In this document: one piece after another, positions 52,747-59,874 of the stretch
Numbering within the stretch: position 1 is the first letter of the stretch
How the letters are laid out: every line of letters begins with the position of its first letter
Source: Desulfallas thermosapovorans DSM 6562
GTDB taxonomy: Bacteria; Bacillota; Desulfotomaculia; Desulfotomaculales; Desulfallaceae
Reading direction: 5' to 3'
Length of the DNA: 64,000 bases
Assembly: GCF_008124625.1 (NCBI RefSeq)
Contig: NZ_VNHM01000008.1
Span: 87,737 to 151,736, forward strand
Position numbers and translations under genes: made by a program
The notes under the pieces: generated by a model
The model's database searches: none
What the model was told of the DNA's origin: nothing
What the model saw: the letters and a program-made list of their open reading frames with translations, nothing else

Positions 52747-52960
52747 GGCAATCCCTCCCGGGGAGAAGTTGGGGGAACTTCCCTGCACACTCGGATATTT
52801 TATGTCACAGTCATTAGTTTAACACAACTTTAATGTTCCTAAATACCTTATATACTTTACACGGGGCGGTGCCTGTGTTAGCCTTTATAATGAACTAAAG
52901 AAAATTGTGGATAAAAGCTTGCGAGTTATTATCAACTATCAATCAAAGGAAGGTATTGTC

Positions 52961-53179
52961 ATGTCGTTTAAAATTCATGAGCCTTATTTTGTTGATGATT
53001 TGGTCGTTTATTTTATCAATGAAAAGGAGGCGTTGGTTACCGACTACGACTGCCGGTGGGAACTGCGGGCCAGCGAAGATAGATGTGAATGCTGTACCTT
53101 CAGGTTTAGATCCCGGGTCAAGCCGGGCTTTGTTTGCAGGCACATTGACGCAGTCAGGCGGATGAAACAGCAAAGTTAA
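52961..53179 (+). CDS. Small SWIM-type zinc-finger protein
   Basis: A 72-aa protein starting MSFKIHEPYFVDDLVVYF. The C-terminal half has C-E-C-C then, 16-17 residues later, C-R-H, matching the SWIM zinc-finger pattern C-x-C...C-x-H. ATG 52961 follows AAGGAAGG. SWIM domains mediate DNA or protein contact, often beside helicases or transposases; none is near. It lies between a minus-strand regulator and malic enzyme. The rest of the gap to 53327 shows nothing else. Confidence 0.65.
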   Translation: MSFKIHEPYFVDDLVVYFINEKEALVTDYDCRWELRASEDRCECCTFRFRSRVKPGFVCRHIDAVRRMKQQS

Positions 53180-53327
53180 AATACCGGTACCTAACAGGTG
53201 GGGAGCTGCAATAATATGACCGGCCGGGGGAAAATTAATATTGCGTAGCCAATTGAATTAAGTTAAGCCAGGTTACTATATTTGCGTAAAAAAACGTGAA
53301 TAAAGGACGGGAGGAAGCAACAAGGAA

Positions 53328-54764
53328 ATGTCACTTAATGTCACTATCCGCTTAAAACTGACCAATCAACCCGGTACACTGGCCCAGGTGCTGGCCGTGA
53401 TTGCTGCCGAAGGAGGTAACCTGGGTTCTATAGATTTGGTTTCCGCAACTTCCGACTATAAAGTCAGGGAACTGATGGTTTGGTTCAATGACCAGGAGGA
53501 CCTGGTGGGTTTGATAAATGCACTGGAGAAAATTCCCGGCGTACAGGTAATGCAAGTGGCCGACAGGGTATTTATAAAGCATTTGGGCGGCAAGATTGAA
53601 ATAAAGGCCAAAAGAGATATCCACGGCCGTGAGGACCTGGGGTTGGTTTATACCCCGGGGGTGGCCAGGGTATCCCGGGCTATAGCCAACGACCCCGAGA
53701 CTGTTTACCGGCTAACCATGAAGGGCAACTCCGTGGCCATTGTCACCGATGGTACCGCTGTTTTGGGACTGGGTAATGTCGGCCCCCAGGCCGCGCTGCC
53801 CGTGATGGAAGGCAAAGCTGTGTTATTTAAAAAGTTTGCCGGTATCGATGCCATACCCCTTTGTCTCAATGTGCACAGCGTAAAGGAAATTGTTGATACG
53901 GTGGCGGCCTGCGCACCCGCCTTTGGCGGTATCAACCTTGAGGACATTGCCGCTCCCCGGTGCTTCGCCATCGAGGAGGAGTTGAGCCGGCGGTTGGATA
54001 TACCGGTTTTTCATGATGACCAGCACGGCACGGCGGTGGTTACCGTGGCCGGACTGCTCAACGCGCTGCGGGTGGTGAACAAGCGTATTGATAAAGTGAA
54101 AATAGTAGTAAGTGGCGCGGGCGCGGCCGGAGTGGCCATAACCAGGATGCTGCTTTCAACCGGGGCGCGTCATATCGTGGTATGTGATAGTAAAGGGGCT
54201 ATAAGCAGGGATAATATGCCGGAAATAGACTCTAAAAAATGGCTGGCCTTGCATACCAATGAGCGCTGTGTACACGGCAGCTTGCGGGAGGTTATCCAGG
54301 GAGCCGATGTGTTTATCGGGGTTTCCGCACCGGGTCTGCTGCACCGAGATGATGTATTGCGTATGGCGGAAAAACCGGTTGTTTTTGCCCTGGCCAACCC
54401 GGAACCTGAAGTGGAGCCCAGGGAAATTCTGGACATTGCCGGAGTTATTGCCACCGGGCGATCCGATTTTCCCAATCAAATCAATAATGTGCTGGCCTTC
54501 CCGGGTATATTCAGGGGGGCACTGGATTGCCATGCCCGTATGATTAACAATGAAATGTGCCTGGCGGCAGCCCGTGTGCTGGCGGATATGGTTACCCCGG
54601 AGCAGCTTTCACCGGAGTATATCATCCCTTCGGTTTTTAATGAAGAGGTGTGCCCGGCAGTGGCCCGTGCGGTGCAACAGGCGGCCCGGAGCACGGGCGT
54701 ATCCCGCAGGTACTTGTACGAAGATAATGAGCAGGGTAAACTGCTAAATTTTGCTACCACCTGA
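53328..54764 (+). CDS. NAD(P)-dependent malic enzyme with N-terminal ACT domain
   Basis: A 478-aa enzyme that decarboxylates malate to pyruvate. Residues 1-80 form an ACT domain (LTNQPGTLAQVLAVIAAEGGNLGSIDL), probably for allosteric control by an amino acid or other metabolite. The catalytic part shows DLGLVYTPGVARVS, VTDGTAVLGLGNVG, FHDDQHGTAVVT, and the dinucleotide site VVSGAGAAGVAI. Cofactor preference cannot be read by eye. Single gene closed by a hairpin at 54837. Confidence 0.93.
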   Translation: MSLNVTIRLKLTNQPGTLAQVLAVIAAEGGNLGSIDLVSATSDYKVRELMVWFNDQEDLVGLINALEKIPGVQVMQVADRVFIKHLGGKIEIKAKRDIHGREDLGLVYTPGVARVSRAIANDPETVYRLTMKGNSVAIVTDGTAVLGLGNVGPQAALPVMEGKAVLFKKFAGIDAIPLCLNVHSVKEIVDTVAACAPAFGGINLEDIAAPRCFAIEEELSRRLDIPVFHDDQHGTAVVTVAGLLNALRVVNKRIDKVKIVVSGAGAAGVAITRMLLSTGARHIVVCDSKGAISRDNMPEIDSKKWLALHTNERCVHGSLREVIQGADVFIGVSAPGLLHRDDVLRMAEKPVVFALANPEPEVEPREILDIAGVIATGRSDFPNQINNVLAFPGIFRGALDCHARMINNEMCLAAARVLADMVTPEQLSPEYIIPSVFNEEVCPAVARAVQQAARSTGVSRRYLYEDNEQGKLLNFATT

Positions 54765-54836
54765 AATATGTAAACCTGAGCCGGCAGGATTTTTCGGCGT
54801 TGGAAAGAATTATAGAACAGGCATATGGGTATCAAC

Positions 54837-54861
54837 ATCAGCAGGTTTTTTTCCTGCTGAT
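54837..54861 (+). terminator. Terminator after the malic enzyme gene
   Basis: The arms ATCAGCAGG and CCTGCTGAT are separated by seven T, and TTACTTT follows. Confidence 0.8.
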
Positions 54862-54920
54862 TTACTTTATGGTGCCGCCGGTATGTTTCCGCCTGTAAGC
54901 AGTGCAAGGAGGTTCGGAGT

Positions 54921-55718
54921 TTGGGTAATTTAAAGATCACAAAGCACCGGGGGGTAACCTGTGCCGGTGGTACGGTCAAACTATTCGGGTCACGGCTTGA
55001 TATTTACATTTACGTGGTGGATGGCCTGCTGGTGGACACCGGCCCCAGCCGGTTTGCTGCGGACTACATTAACTTTTTTCGCACCCAGTCCATTGAGCAA
55101 GTGGTGCTGACTCACTTTCACGAGGACCACAGCGGCAACGCCCCCTGGCTGGATAAACAGGGTATTCCCATTTACATTAATCCCGCCTCGGTGCCGTTTT
55201 GTTTAAAAAAGGCTCGCCTGCCCCTTTATCGCCGGTATTTTTGGGGTAAACGGGAACCCTTTAAAGCTCAGCCGTTGGGTGATACGTTGCAAACAACCCG
55301 CAGAGAGTGGCGGGTGTTGGAGGTGCCCGGGCATTGTATCGATCACATTGCCCTCTATGACCCCCGGGAGGGGGCTATGTATACCGGCGATCTTTTTGTT
55401 GCGCCCAAAACAAAAATAATCATGCGGGACGAAAATATACACCAGATTATTCGCTCACTGCAATTATTGCTGCAGTATGATTTCAACACCGTATATTGTG
55501 GCCATGCCGGGGTGGTGGAAAACGGCAGGGAAATGGTGACTCGAAAACTACAGTACCTGGAGGAACTGAAGAAAGAAGTGCTGGAACTGCACCGCCGGGG
55601 GATGAATATAAGGGCTATAAATAAAAGAATATACCCCAAAACAGCACCGCTTACCTACCTGTCAGGCAAGGAATGGGCTTCGGAGCATATTATCAGATCA
55701 ATCATCAAAGACAATTAA
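54921..55718 (+). CDS. Metallo-beta-lactamase-fold hydrolase
   Basis: A 265-aa MBL-fold protein. Metal ligands are in LTHFHEDHSGN (H-x-H-x-D-H near residue 63), PGHCIDHIALYD and TGDLFV, with a further His in YCGHAG. The C-terminal 60 residues are helical and likely a lid (LEELKKEVLELHRRGMNIRAINKRIYP). TTG 54921 follows AAGGAGG. It may act on a thioester or lactone; substrate unknown. Closed by a terminator at 55779. Confidence 0.87.
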   Translation: MGNLKITKHRGVTCAGGTVKLFGSRLDIYIYVVDGLLVDTGPSRFAADYINFFRTQSIEQVVLTHFHEDHSGNAPWLDKQGIPIYINPASVPFCLKKARLPLYRRYFWGKREPFKAQPLGDTLQTTRREWRVLEVPGHCIDHIALYDPREGAMYTGDLFVAPKTKIIMRDENIHQIIRSLQLLLQYDFNTVYCGHAGVVENGREMVTRKLQYLEELKKEVLELHRRGMNIRAINKRIYPKTAPLTYLSGKEWASEHIIRSIIKDN

Positions 55719-55778
55719 AGACAATCAAAGACAGCTAAGGACAATTATTAACTTTGCGGTAGGCCCTCCCCATGGAAA

Positions 55779-55802
55779 AAAGGCCGTTACAAACGGCCTT
55801 TA
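55779..55802. terminator. Bidirectional terminator
   Basis: The arms AAAGGCCGTT and AACGGCCTTT around ACA, with A and T runs on both sides. It serves the MBL gene and the convergent small membrane-protein gene. Confidence 0.85.
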
Positions 55803-55819
55803 ATTAATTGATTATATTC

Positions 55820-55963
55820 TTATATAAATATAGTGGTTACGCCAATCAAAAAGCCGAAAAATATGATGGCTGGAATAATGTTTTTATTATCCCATTGTGA
55901 ATAATCCATTCTAAATTCCTCTTGGGCCGGTTCGTCATGTCCATGTGCTGCATGCGGATCCAT
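55820..55963 (-). CDS. Small His-rich single-helix membrane protein, 47 aa
   Basis: It starts MDPHAAHGHDEPAQEEFRM and ends in one membrane helix (NIIPAIIFFGFLIGVTTIFI). ATG 55963 has GGGGGAGGGA just upstream; a longer reading from 56017 lacks an RBS. The His residues at the N-terminus could bind a metal. I recognise no named family. Small single-helix proteins like this often attach to a larger membrane complex. It is a single-gene unit. Confidence 0.6.
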   Translation of the reverse strand: MDPHAAHGHDEPAQEEFRMDYSQWDNKNIIPAIIFFGFLIGVTTIFI

Positions 55964-56017
55964 AATATTCCCTCCCCCAAATGATTTTGTAGATACTCCT
56001 TTAAATACATTGTACAT

Positions 56018-56254
56018 TTAAAGAGCCCTAATTTTCAACACCAAAAGAACACCTTCCAACCCTTCCCTTTGGAATTTGCTTTTTACAGGTTTCATTTGTT
56101 AAAAAACTACACAATGAACCAGATAAATGTTGTGCAGGTAAATGTATAGTGTTATTATATTTAAAAGTCCAATAAGTGCATGATGCACATAGTTGCTACC
56201 CCAAACATTACTGTGATTACCGGGCATGCTTGGTGAACGAGGGGGAAAATCACT
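56018..56254. promoter_or_regulatory. Divergent intergenic region upstream of the PadR gene
   Basis: An AT-rich region between the minus-strand small membrane protein and padR. It contains the perfect palindrome GTGCATGATGCAC at 56176-56188, 67 nt before the padR start. That is a candidate PadR-type operator. Confidence 0.5.
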
Positions 56255-56629
56255 GTGGAAAAAACAGAAGGCGGTGCTAGTGTTGCGCTGGACAGAATGA
56301 TCCAGCCCATGCTTTTACTGTTGATATTAAAAAAACCGGCTCACGGTTATGAACTAATCCAAAACTTTAATGCCATACATGAGGATGAATTGGTGGAACC
56401 GGGGACTATTTACAGAAACCTGCGGCGGATGGAAAAGGATGGGTTTGTAACTTCCAAATGGGAGGCAGCCGAATCCGGGCCGGCCAGAAGGAAGTATGAT
56501 ATCACCCGGGAGGGAATCATTGCCTTGCGAGAAGCAGCGGGCAAGCTGGAGCGGCAAAAAAAACAAATTGAAGATTTCTTGGCTGAGTATCGAAATCTGG
56601 CAGTTGAAAAGGGGGGGGACCGGCCATGA
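56255..56629 (+). CDS. PadR-family transcriptional regulator
   Basis: A 124-aa winged-helix regulator: MLLLLILKKPAHGYELIQNF, EPGTIYRNLRRMEKDGFVTSKWE, ARRKYDITREGIIAL, then a C-terminal coiled coil. GTG start. It overlaps the following WtpA-like gene by 4 nt (ATGA), so the two proteins are made together and the regulator may use the cytoplasmic binding protein as a sensor or share its signal. Confidence 0.92.
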   Translation: MEKTEGGASVALDRMIQPMLLLLILKKPAHGYELIQNFNAIHEDELVEPGTIYRNLRRMEKDGFVTSKWEAAESGPARRKYDITREGIIALREAAGKLERQKKQIEDFLAEYRNLAVEKGGDRP

Positions 56630-57447
56630 AAGCGGACCCGAATGCGCTGAAAATACTGCACGCCGGGGCATTAAGAAAGCCCATTAAAGAATGTATTCAT
56701 ATCCTTTGGGAAAAATATCCCGACCTTAAAGTGGAACTGGATTATGCCGGTTCCCGGGCCTGTGCCAGGGCAGTGGCCGAGGGTAAAATTGTGGACGTAA
56801 TTGCCCTGGCCGATTACCAGGTGTTTAACGATATTTTAATCCCCCGGTTTGTGGACACCTCCTTTGTATTTGCCACCGATCAAATGGTGCTGGCCTTTGA
56901 TGAGTTTTCTCCGGAAAGTAATCAAATTAATGAACAAAACTGGATGGATGTGCTGCCGGGCAACCCCGCCATCAAGTATGCCCGTTCGGATCACCGCCTG
57001 GACCCCTGTGGTTACCGGACATTGATACTGTGGCAGCTGGCGGAACAGTACTACGGCAGACCGGGCTTGTACCGGGAACTGGAGAACGGCTGGAGTAACC
57101 TGTACCCCAAATCCCTCGACCTGGCCGTGGCCTTGATGGAGGGGAAAATTGACTATGGCTTCGAGTACCTTTCCGTGACCAAACAAATGAACCTGCCATA
57201 TATCCAGTTTCCCCCGCAAATTAATTTAAGCGATCCCCGTTATGCCGGTTATTACGCCAGGGCCAGGGTGGTCATTGAGGGCAATTACCCCGGCCTGGAA
57301 ACGGAAATCCTTGGTGCGCCCATTGAATTTGCCGTGGCCATACCCCGAAATTCCAACCAGAAGGTATTGGCCCAGGAGTTTATTGATATCCTTACCGGGC
57401 CGCGGGGAGAGGAGGTATTGGAAGCAAACGGGCTGATTCCCTGTTAG
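56626..57447 (+). CDS. Tungstate/molybdate-binding-like protein without a signal peptide
   Basis: A 273-aa protein of the ModA/WtpA periplasmic-binding fold: LKILHAGALRKPIKECIHILWEKYP, YAGSRACARAVAEGKIVDVIALADY, FATDQMVLAFDEFS, DPCGYRTLILWQLAEQYYG, GKIDYGFEYLSV, and a C-terminal QEFIDILTGPRGEEVL. It starts MKADPNALKIL with no hydrophobic leader or lipobox. It is translationally coupled to PadR, so no hidden upstream signal sequence exists. No ABC permease or ATPase is adjacent. It is therefore predicted to be cytoplasmic, perhaps as an oxyanion sensor. Confidence 0.85.
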   Translation: MKADPNALKILHAGALRKPIKECIHILWEKYPDLKVELDYAGSRACARAVAEGKIVDVIALADYQVFNDILIPRFVDTSFVFATDQMVLAFDEFSPESNQINEQNWMDVLPGNPAIKYARSDHRLDPCGYRTLILWQLAEQYYGRPGLYRELENGWSNLYPKSLDLAVALMEGKIDYGFEYLSVTKQMNLPYIQFPPQINLSDPRYAGYYARARVVIEGNYPGLETEILGAPIEFAVAIPRNSNQKVLAQEFIDILTGPRGEEVLEANGLIPC

Positions 57448-57546
57448 CAGCGTTATTACCGCTACATTACGTTGATTGCGTCATCACTGTTATATTGATA
57501 ATCCTTTGGGGTTTTAAAATACTTTTGACCAAAAGGGGGGTTCGTA

Positions 57547-58515
57547 ATGTTTTTCCCTGTATCCGGTGTGGAGATCAACCCGCTAATTCCACCGCTGGTG
57601 GCCTTTATTGTTTCCTCCATCACAGCCTCCGCCGGGGTGTCCGGTGCCTTTTTGCTGCTGCCCTTTCAGGTAAGCGTGCTGCATTATACCAGCCCTTCGG
57701 TCAGCCCCACCAACTTGATTTACAATATTGTGGCTATTCCCGGCGGCCTGTACCGGTATATTAAAGAAGGGCGCATGGCCTGGCCATTGACCTGGGTGGT
57801 GTCCCTGGGTACCCTGCCGGGGGTTTTCCTGGGTTCCTGGGTGAGAATAGAGTATTTACCGGACCCTCGCTCTTTTAAGCTATTTATGGGCGGCGTATTG
57901 CTCTACCTGGGCATAAAAATCATCACCGAGTTTACCGGCGGCTCAAAAAAACAAAAGGCGCAAAATAAAGCGTTGGAGCAAAAGTTCAAGGAGCGGGTGG
58001 CTAAAATAAAGGCGGAAAGTAACCAAAAAATAGCCGCCGGGCTACCGGCCGACGCGGTGGTAAAAACCAAAAGTTTTTCCCTGACCAGAATAGAATACGA
58101 ATTTTGGGGTGAAACCTATTCCTTCAGCACGATGACAATTTTTACCCTGGCGCTGGTGGTGGGATTAATCGGCGGTATTTATGGCATTGGCGGTGGGGCC
58201 ATCATTGCCCCCTTTTGTGTTTCTATTTTAGGGCTTCCTGTTTATACCGTGGCCGGGGCGGCCCTGGCGGGTACTTTTCTTACTTCCATTGCCGGGGTGG
58301 CCTTTTATTCCCTTTTGGCCATGACTGCCGTGGGGGCGGCCACCAATGTGTCTCCCGACTGGGCGCTGGGTGCGCTGTTCGGCATCGGCGGTCTAATGGG
58401 AACCTATTGCGGCGCGTATGTGCAGAAATTTTTAAAAGAAAATATTGTCAAGGTAATTATGGCGGCCTTGATTTTGTTCCTGGCATTGCAGTACATTATT
58501 CAGTTTTTCCTGTAA
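57547..58515 (+). CDS. TauE/SafE (TSUP) family permease
   Basis: A 322-aa membrane protein. The two family halves are visible: VAFIVSSITASAGVSGAFLLLPFQ, SPTNLIYNIVAIPGG, and later GLIGGIYGIGGGAIIAPF and LAGTFLTSIAGV. A cytoplasmic, Lys-rich loop of about 70 residues separates them (GSKKQKAQNKALEQKFKE), which is longer than usual. The family moves sulfite, sulfonates or other organic anions. It lies 100 nt after the WtpA-like gene and may share its promoter. Confidence 0.9.
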   Translation: MFFPVSGVEINPLIPPLVAFIVSSITASAGVSGAFLLLPFQVSVLHYTSPSVSPTNLIYNIVAIPGGLYRYIKEGRMAWPLTWVVSLGTLPGVFLGSWVRIEYLPDPRSFKLFMGGVLLYLGIKIITEFTGGSKKQKAQNKALEQKFKERVAKIKAESNQKIAAGLPADAVVKTKSFSLTRIEYEFWGETYSFSTMTIFTLALVVGLIGGIYGIGGGAIIAPFCVSILGLPVYTVAGAALAGTFLTSIAGVAFYSLLAMTAVGAATNVSPDWALGALFGIGGLMGTYCGAYVQKFLKENIVKVIMAALILFLALQYIIQFFL

Positions 58516-58551
58516 ATATCGCCCAAAAACAATTTGTTTATTTCAAAGGCC

Positions 58552-58585
58552 AGCTGCCCAGTAACCCGGGGCAGCTTTTGTTTTA
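58552..58585 (+). terminator. Terminator after the TSUP gene
   Basis: The arms AGCTGCCC and GGGCAGCT with a short loop and TTTTGTTTT. Confidence 0.8.
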
Positions 58586-58600
58586 ATGCCGGAAACATAA

Positions 58601-58631
58601 AAGGGGTCGCCTTGTTGTGGGCGATCCCCTT
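58601..58631 (-). terminator. Terminator after the first CGGC gene
   Basis: The arms AAGGGGTCGCC and GGCGATCCCCTT with loop TTGTTGTG. On the minus strand it is followed by TTTATG. It serves the convergent CGGC-domain gene. Confidence 0.6.
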
Positions 58632-58655
58632 CACTTAAAGGATATAAGCTGTTTT

Positions 58656-59009
58656 TTAGTAATTGTGTGTGCCGATAACCACGGGGACACCATATTTGGA
58701 GGATAACATTTGTTGTACTTTTTCCAGATCGATGGGGCAGGCGGAGGTTTTGACGGCTCTTACCATACAAGTGCCCAGGTGAATGGCGTCAATGTCCTGC
58801 TCCAGGTAGTCAGCCATTTCCATTACCAGGTTGACTTTGGGCATCACCAGCCCGGGGCAATCGCCACAGTCACTCAAGCCGACTATGTTTACCGCGTCGT
58901 ATTTGGCGAATTCACCTTCTTTAAGGCCGGCCGCCTTAAAGCATTTAAGACAGGCCATACAGTTGATATCTCTGATTTTAGCACAGGTAACGATTAAAAT
59001 ATTAGCCAT
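58656..59009 (-). CDS. CGGC domain-containing protein
   Basis: A 117-aa Cys-rich protein of the CGGC family, thought to bind a metal. Cysteines: CAKIRDINCMACLKC near the N-terminus, LSDCGDCPGLV in the middle (the C-G-x-C core) and GTCMVRAVKTSACP late. It ends GVPVVIGTHNY, shared with its neighbour. Function unknown. It is one of two tandem paralogues upstream of cooS on the opposite strand. Confidence 0.85.
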   Translation of the reverse strand: MANILIVTCAKIRDINCMACLKCFKAAGLKEGEFAKYDAVNIVGLSDCGDCPGLVMPKVNLVMEMADYLEQDIDAIHLGTCMVRAVKTSACPIDLEKVQQMLSSKYGVPVVIGTHNY

Positions 59010-59106
59010 TTTTTTCTATACCCCTTAATGATAGATATTTTTAATGACGGCTACAGGTTTTTATTGTTTAGCCTGGCCTTAATAAATTAATTACTAAGTG
59101 TCGTGC

Positions 59107-59451
59107 TTAACCGTAATTATGGGTTCCCTTCACTACCTTGACGCCAAATTTCTCTTCAATTTTTTTAGCCAGCTCGTCCACATCCATATACGGGCAGCTT
59201 GGCCAGGGCTTAACCATGCAGGTGGAAAAGTGCACCGCATCAAAGTCAACATTCTTCTTTACACAGCCGATATTTGGTATCAACTGGCGCCCGTTGCATT
59301 CGCACTCCAAAAAGCCTACCACCTGGACGGAATCAGCATAACCGGCAAATTCCCCTTCCTTATCGTTGGCGGCTTTCAGGCATTTCCACTCACCCGGGCA
59401 ACCATACCCCTGGGATGAGTAAGAACCGCAAGCAACAATCAAAACTTTCAC
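59107..59451 (-). CDS. CGGC-like Cys-rich protein, paralogue of the downstream gene
   Basis: A 114-aa protein. It shares the fold and end (GVKVVKGTHNYG) with the adjacent CGGC protein but has diverged: CGSYSSQGYGCPGEWKCLKA, VGFLECECNGRQL in place of the C-G-x-C core, and STCMVKPWPSCPYM. GTG 59451 follows AAGGAGAGG; an upstream reading to 59487 covers this RBS. The pair probably binds one or two metal sites. Divergent from cooS. Confidence 0.8.
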   Translation of the reverse strand: MKVLIVACGSYSSQGYGCPGEWKCLKAANDKEGEFAGYADSVQVVGFLECECNGRQLIPNIGCVKKNVDFDAVHFSTCMVKPWPSCPYMDVDELAKKIEEKFGVKVVKGTHNYG

Positions 59452-59874
59452 CGCTAACCTCTCCTTTCCAATAAAACAAACAATCATTTAGTATGCTTTT
59501 TTTCTTATTTCTATACGGCATATATGAAATCCTGTCTTGTCACTGATTATGAAAAAAGATATGAAATTATGCTTAAAACGCCCTAATAGAACGATTGTCC
59601 ATAAATGATTATGAAATTACTGCCTAATGCTTTATTTTTGACGTTTGCTCAAAATAGAAATTATTTAGTATAGTTATAAAAATGATACTTACCCTACCCT
59701 TATTATGATTTTCTTGTCATTACTTAACTATATACGTTTTTTTACCTGGAACAGTATGAAGATGCCGCTGGGTTGCATTTTCGTAATAATGAAAATTTAA
59801 GGTGGGTGGTGTAAAAAAAATTTACAAACTATTCAATTGAATGAATGTTTAAAACAACTAAGGAGGTCGAATAA
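59452..59874. promoter_or_regulatory. 423-nt divergent regulatory region upstream of cooS
   Basis: An AT-rich, gene-free region between the CGGC pair (minus strand) and cooS (plus strand). A possible sigma-A-like promoter for cooS is TTGCTC near 59645 with TATAGT about 18 nt later. A long 5' leader of about 200 nt would then precede the AGGAGG RBS at 59862-59867. No riboswitch class was recognised. The length and lack of ORFs suggest regulated expression. Confidence 0.45.
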
